This document shows, piece by piece, positions 14,610 through 17,039 of a stretch of 17,039 nt of DNA; within the stretch, counting starts at the first letter, position 1, and the number at the start of each line of letters is the position of its first letter. Position numbers and translations under genes: made by a program. The DNA lies in the NCBI GenBank assembly GCA_002396325.1, contig DGXM01000176.1, positions 13,244-30,282 on the forward strand. Reading direction: 5' to 3'. A model generated the notes under the pieces. It saw only the letters and a list, made by a program, of their open reading frames with translations. It had not been told where the DNA came from and did no database searches. Source of the stretch: Treponema sp. UBA4232. Its GTDB lineage: Bacteria > Spirochaetota > Spirochaetia > Treponematales > Treponemataceae.

Positions 14610-16067
14610 TCAATCTTCCTGAAATTCCAATTCAACTCCGCACTTAGGACAACGGGTCATATCCATAGTGATTTTTGCACCACATTCAGGACAAACCAAT
14701 TCATCTTCCTCTTCCTGACCGTCATCCTCTGCCGCTGTATCGCCAGCTTCCTCTTCCTCATCCTCGAAAACAACATTCTCGTTGATGATTTTATTCACAG
14801 CTTCAATATCAGCTTCCGTTATGCCCTCAATCTGCAATGCGGATCCATTTTCCACGGCATCCATAAAGTCTTCAATTTCTTCAATTCCGGCATTCTTGAG
14901 CAGTTCCGCAACTCTCTGATCCACATCAGGCAGCTGGGCAACGGTTGCGACTTCCTCGTACTCCTCTTCCGCACCGAAAAGCGCATCTGCGGCACGACGT
15001 GTCTCGGCTTCCGTAAGGTCCATATCAGCAGCCTGCTCTTCCGTTTTCACATCGATGTTCCAGTCACAGAGTTTGTTTGCAAGACGAACATTCTGCCCCT
15101 GCTTACCGATTGCCAGTGAGAACTGATTTTCCGCAACAATTGCAACGGCTTCCTTCTTATCTATATCAGTAAGAATGACCTTCTTCACTTCGGCCGGTTT
15201 CAAAGCCTCTTTGATGAACTCATGCGGCTCCTCTGAATAGCGGCACACATCAATCTTTTCGCCTTCAAGCTCCGTGGTCACATTCTGAATACGTGTTCCC
15301 TTAAGACCAACGCACGAGCCGACGGGATCAACATCAAGCTTGTTGGAGAACACGGCAATCTTCGTGCGGTAACCGGTCTCGCGTGAAATCTTGTAAATAC
15401 CGATTGTCTTGTCCGCAACTTCAGGAACTTCGCGCTCAACCACAAGCTCGACAAACTTCGGATCGGAACGGTTCATTACAAGCTGAATGCCTGAACTGGT
15501 TCTCTTTATTTCGGTGACAAGTCCGCTCACACGGTCTTCTTTATGCTGATACACTTCACGCGGACTCTGGTACTTCAACGGCAGGAATCCCTCCACGTTG
15601 GACTTTCCCAAATCAACATAAATATTGCCCTTGTATTCCCTCTGATAATTTCCAATAACAATGGTGCCAATCTTGTCTTTGTATTCATTGTAAAGATTGT
15701 CCGTAACGCTTTCTTTGAAAGCCTGATGTGCATTCGACTTACCGGTGGCAATGGCCTTTCTTGCAAAAGTGCGGGGGTCAATTTCAATGTCAATCTCATC
15801 ACCAATCTGAGCATCGGCACTCAACTGAATAACATCGTCAAGCTCAATCTCATCCACTTCCGAATAAGCCACATCTACAATCTTCTTGCGTGAATACACG
15901 TGGACATCGCTCATATCATCATTGAATTTAACAATACAGTTCTCATCAGTCTTGAAAGAGCCCTTGTAGGCCGCCTTTATCATATTCTCAACAATCTGCT
16001 TGACTGCATCCTCGCTGATTCCTTTTTCCACGGCCAACGCACGGATTGCATCTGCCATCTCTGACAT
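14610..16067 (-). CDS. nusA: Transcription termination/antitermination factor NusA with C-terminal zinc ribbon
   Basis: NusA binds RNA polymerase and nascent RNA and controls pausing, intrinsic termination and antitermination. In 485 aa: N-terminal RNAP-binding domain (1-125), S1 domain (about 132-200), KH1 (about 201-280, GLKGTRIQNV) and KH2 (about 285-345, AIGKQGQNVRLA). Residues 365-430 form a helix-hairpin-helix-like acidic-repeat region (LLKNAGIEEIEDF). After a very acidic linker (436-456) comes CPECG at 459-463 and CPKCG at 473-477, a four-cysteine zinc ribbon I do not expect in NusA. The ATG at 16067 has AAGGGGG upstream, 11 nt after the rimP stop. The gene's own operon leader has a terminator-like structure that NusA might use. 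Confidence 0.97.
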   Translation of the reverse strand: MSEMADAIRALAVEKGISEDAVKQIVENMIKAAYKGSFKTDENCIVKFNDDMSDVHVYSRKKIVDVAYSEVDEIELDDVIQLSADAQIGDEIDIEIDPRTFARKAIATGKSNAHQAFKESVTDNLYNEYKDKIGTIVIGNYQREYKGNIYVDLGKSNVEGFLPLKYQSPREVYQHKEDRVSGLVTEIKRTSSGIQLVMNRSDPKFVELVVEREVPEVADKTIGIYKISRETGYRTKIAVFSNKLDVDPVGSCVGLKGTRIQNVTTELEGEKIDVCRYSEEPHEFIKEALKPAEVKKVILTDIDKKEAVAIVAENQFSLAIGKQGQNVRLANKLCDWNIDVKTEEQAADMDLTEAETRRAADALFGAEEEYEEVATVAQLPDVDQRVAELLKNAGIEEIEDFMDAVENGSALQIEGITEADIEAVNKIINENVVFEDEEEEAGDTAAEDDGQEEEDELVCPECGAKITMDMTRCPKCGVELEFQED

Positions 16068-16078
16068 AACAAGCCCCC

Positions 16079-16549
16079 TTACAAATGAATAAATTTTGCT
16101 TTTGCTATATTTTCATAGGCAACGGAAAAATCTCCGCCGTCCTCTTTCGCCAATGTCACCTGGGTTTCATCGGAACTTTTGATTTTACCACTCACCCAAT
16201 CGTTGACTGTCTTATCCCAGACACGGATGTCGCGTCCGACAAAAAAGGCAAACTCCGCGGCATTTTTGATGTTCCGCTCCATGCCGGGTGAACAGACTTC
16301 CATGTAAACGGAATCCTCGTCAACACCCAGAAGCGAAATCAACTTAGGCTGCAAAGCGTGATGTGCCTTTGAGCAGTCTGCCACCCCTATGTCTTTTTCT
16401 GAATCTTTTGATGCTATGACCGCCGTAATATGGACGGACCCTTTCTGCGGAACAATCTGCAGTTCTACAAGCATGTAACCTGCGCTGCTCACCACAGCCG
16501 AACAATCTTTGAAATACGGAATTGTGTCAGTCGAAATATAATTCAACAA
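16079..16549 (-). CDS. rimP: Ribosome maturation factor RimP
   Basis: RimP acts early in 30S assembly and usually lies just before nusA, as here. It has 156 aa, about the normal length. Family features are the N-terminal alpha/beta domain with YMLVELQIV and SVHITAVIASKD, and the signature EVCSPGMER at residues 84-92, which matches the usual EVSSPGxxR. The C-terminal SH3-like domain follows. No ATG is available at a suitable place: the frame starts with two TTG codons in a row (16549 and 16546). AGGGG lies 3 nt before the first and 6 nt before the second, so 16546 is the better initiation site. A non-ATG start on the first gene of the operon may hold expression low. Confidence 0.93.
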   Translation of the reverse strand: MLNYISTDTIPYFKDCSAVVSSAGYMLVELQIVPQKGSVHITAVIASKDSEKDIGVADCSKAHHALQPKLISLLGVDEDSVYMEVCSPGMERNIKNAAEFAFFVGRDIRVWDKTVNDWVSGKIKSSDETQVTLAKEDGGDFSVAYENIAKAKFIHL

Positions 16550-16557
16550 AAACCCCT

Positions 16558-16571
16558 GCGGCTCAAACCGC
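16558..16571 (-). promoter_or_regulatory. Leader hairpin beside the rimP ribosome-binding site
   Basis: On the minus strand GCGGT pairs with GCCGC (one G-U wobble) around a TTGA loop. AGGGG, the rimP ribosome-binding site, follows directly at 16557-16553. The GAGCC at 16564-16560 inside it is also complementary to the 3' arm of the upstream terminator, so the two structures compete. Confidence 0.45.
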
Positions 16572-16577
16572 CCCTAT

Positions 16578-16606
16578 AATAAAAAAGGAGCCTTTTTTGC
16601 GGCCCC
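16578..16606 (-). terminator. Intrinsic terminator in the rimP-nusA leader (candidate attenuator)
   Basis: On the minus strand GGGGCC (16606-16601) pairs with GGCTCC (16592-16587), 6 bp with one wobble, loop of 8 nt, followed by TTTTTTATTAT. It lies about 20 nt downstream of the predicted transcription start and about 30 nt upstream of rimP, so it would stop transcription before the operon's first gene. Confidence 0.65.
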
Positions 16607-16633
16607 ATCTTAAAAGAATTAAAATGTAATATT

Positions 16634-16662
16634 ACTATACCAAATTCAACGCATAGTGTCAA
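16634..16662 (-). promoter_or_regulatory. Sigma70-type promoter of the operon
   Basis: On the minus strand a perfect TTGACA -35 box (16662-16657) is followed by a 17-nt spacer and TATAGT (16639-16634), five of six matches to the -10 consensus. A T-rich stretch lies just upstream (16679-16671). The start of transcription should be near 16627, giving a leader of about 78 nt before rimP. Confidence 0.85.
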
Positions 16663-16670
16663 CCGGTTGA
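16659..16670. promoter_or_regulatory. 12-bp palindrome overlapping the -35 box (candidate operator)
   Basis: TCAACCGGTTGA is a perfect 12-bp palindrome that covers four of the six -35 positions. A bound protein would block the promoter. No regulator is known from the window; chance occurrence is possible. Confidence 0.35.
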
Positions 16671-16712
16671 ATAAAAAAGTCACGGAAATCAGTTTGTTGA
16701 AAGACGGAGAAA

Positions 16713-16793
16713 TGTCATGCTGAACGTGGTTGCGTGCAACCGAATTCAGCATCTCTCGCACAAGGGAGATCCCGAATCAAGTTCGGGATGACA
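16713..16793. repeat. 81-bp palindromic element folding as a four-way junction
   Basis: Four helices are arranged with no unpaired base between them: TGTCAT (16713-16718) with ATGACA (16788-16793); GCTGAA (16719-16724) with TTCAGC (16745-16750), holding an inner GGTTGC/GCAACC hairpin; ATCTCTC (16751-16757) with GGGAGAT (16764-16770), one wobble; and CCCGAA (16771-16776) with TTCGGG (16782-16787). Minus-strand translation contains the peptide HPELDSGS, which I recognise as a recurrent false translation of dispersed palindromic repeats in unrelated bacteria. Confidence 0.8.
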
Positions 16794-16861
16794 GTGGTTG
16801 CAGCCCCGGGATGACGGTAGCGGCAGGTTCGGGATGACGGTAGCGGCAGGTTCGGGATGAC
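16782..16861. repeat. Tandem array A: four 23-bp units
   Basis: The core TTCGGGATGAC recurs at 16782, 16828 and 16851, with a CCCGGGATGAC variant at 16805, always 23 bp apart. The spacer is a GGTAGCGGCAG-like sequence. The first unit is the right arm of the 81-bp element, so the array seems to have grown out of it. Confidence 0.85.
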
Positions 16862-16882
16862 CTAAAACCCAACAATAACCAG

Positions 16883-16913
16883 CTTCTTTGAAGGAAATTG
16901 CGTCAGCAATTTC
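16883..16913. repeat. Small hairpins between the two repeat arrays
   Basis: GAAATTGC (16894-16901) and GCAATTTC (16906-16913) form a perfect 8-bp stem with a GTCA loop. Just left of it CTTC and GAAG (16883-16893) form a small stem. This looks like another dispersed palindromic repeat. Confidence 0.6.
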
Positions 16914-16944
16914 GAATCCGTGTGACATCCCTCATACAAAGGAG

Positions 16945-17022
16945 ATCCCGAATCAAGTTCGGGATGACAGTGGTTGCAAGTTCGGGATGACAGTAGCGAC
17001 AGGTTCGGGATGACGGTGGTTG
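16945..17022. repeat. Second palindrome and tandem array B: three 23-bp units
   Basis: ATCCCGAA (16945-16952) and TTCGGGAT (16958-16965) form an 8-bp stem with the same TCAAG loop as in the 81-bp element. TTCGGGATGAC then recurs at 16958, 16981 and 17004, again 23 bp apart. The left half of the larger element is degenerate here. Confidence 0.85.
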
Positions 17023-17039
17023 AAAACACGTTCACCATG

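Noticed and set aside
16713..16793. tRNA gene, suggested by the cloverleaf outline
   Set aside because: Arm lengths are wrong, there is no GTTCRA T-loop, no CCA context and no proper anticodon arm.
16746..16928. Minus-strand open frame with the peptide HPELDSGS
   Set aside because: This peptide is the translation of the palindromic repeats; there is no real protein signal.
16782..17022. Possible CRISPR array
   Set aside because: Period is only 23 bp and the spacers are near-identical, so these are simple tandem units and not repeats with unique spacers.

Overview
This window is a single bacterial housekeeping operon of thirteen genes, all read on the minus strand, with its promoter at the right. 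The gene order and the protein sequences suggest a spirochaete of the Treponema group. The reasons are the run rimP-nusA-infB-rbfA-truB/ribF-rpsO-pnp followed by an M16 peptidase, dut, two LptF/LptG permeases and tgt, which I recall as a treponemal arrangement, plus a secreted HEAT-repeat protein. The taxonomic call is inference; no rRNA or marker search was possible.

Right edge (about 16607-17039): no gene. It holds a strong sigma70-type promoter facing left and a dense set of palindromic repeats. One 81-bp repeat folds as a gap-free four-way junction, and two arrays of 23-bp units derive from one of its arms. The transcript leader (about 16627-16550) carries an intrinsic terminator with a competing alternative pairing, a plausible attenuator in front of rimP-nusA.

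Translation and transcription block (16549-9186): RimP and RbfA mature the 30S subunit, NusA controls pausing and termination, IF2 starts translation, TruB makes Psi55 in tRNA, and S15 is an early 30S protein. NusA ends in a zinc ribbon, IF2 has a Gly/Gln/Arg-rich repeat segment, and TruB is fused to a RibF (FAD synthetase) moiety whose riboflavin-kinase part looks degenerate. A terminator follows rpsO, and a hairpin precedes pnp.

RNA decay, nucleotide and envelope block (9038-45): PNPase, an M16 zinc peptidase, dUTPase, two inner-membrane LptF/LptG-family permeases, queuine/preQ1 tRNA-ribosyltransferase and an exported HEAT-repeat protein of unknown function. Most genes here are closely spaced or overlapping, which supports co-transcription.

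I did not find a defence system, CRISPR array, insertion sequence, tRNA or rRNA. The most interesting signals are the NusA-operon leader, the cloverleaf repeat, the TruB-RibF fusion and the NusA zinc ribbon.
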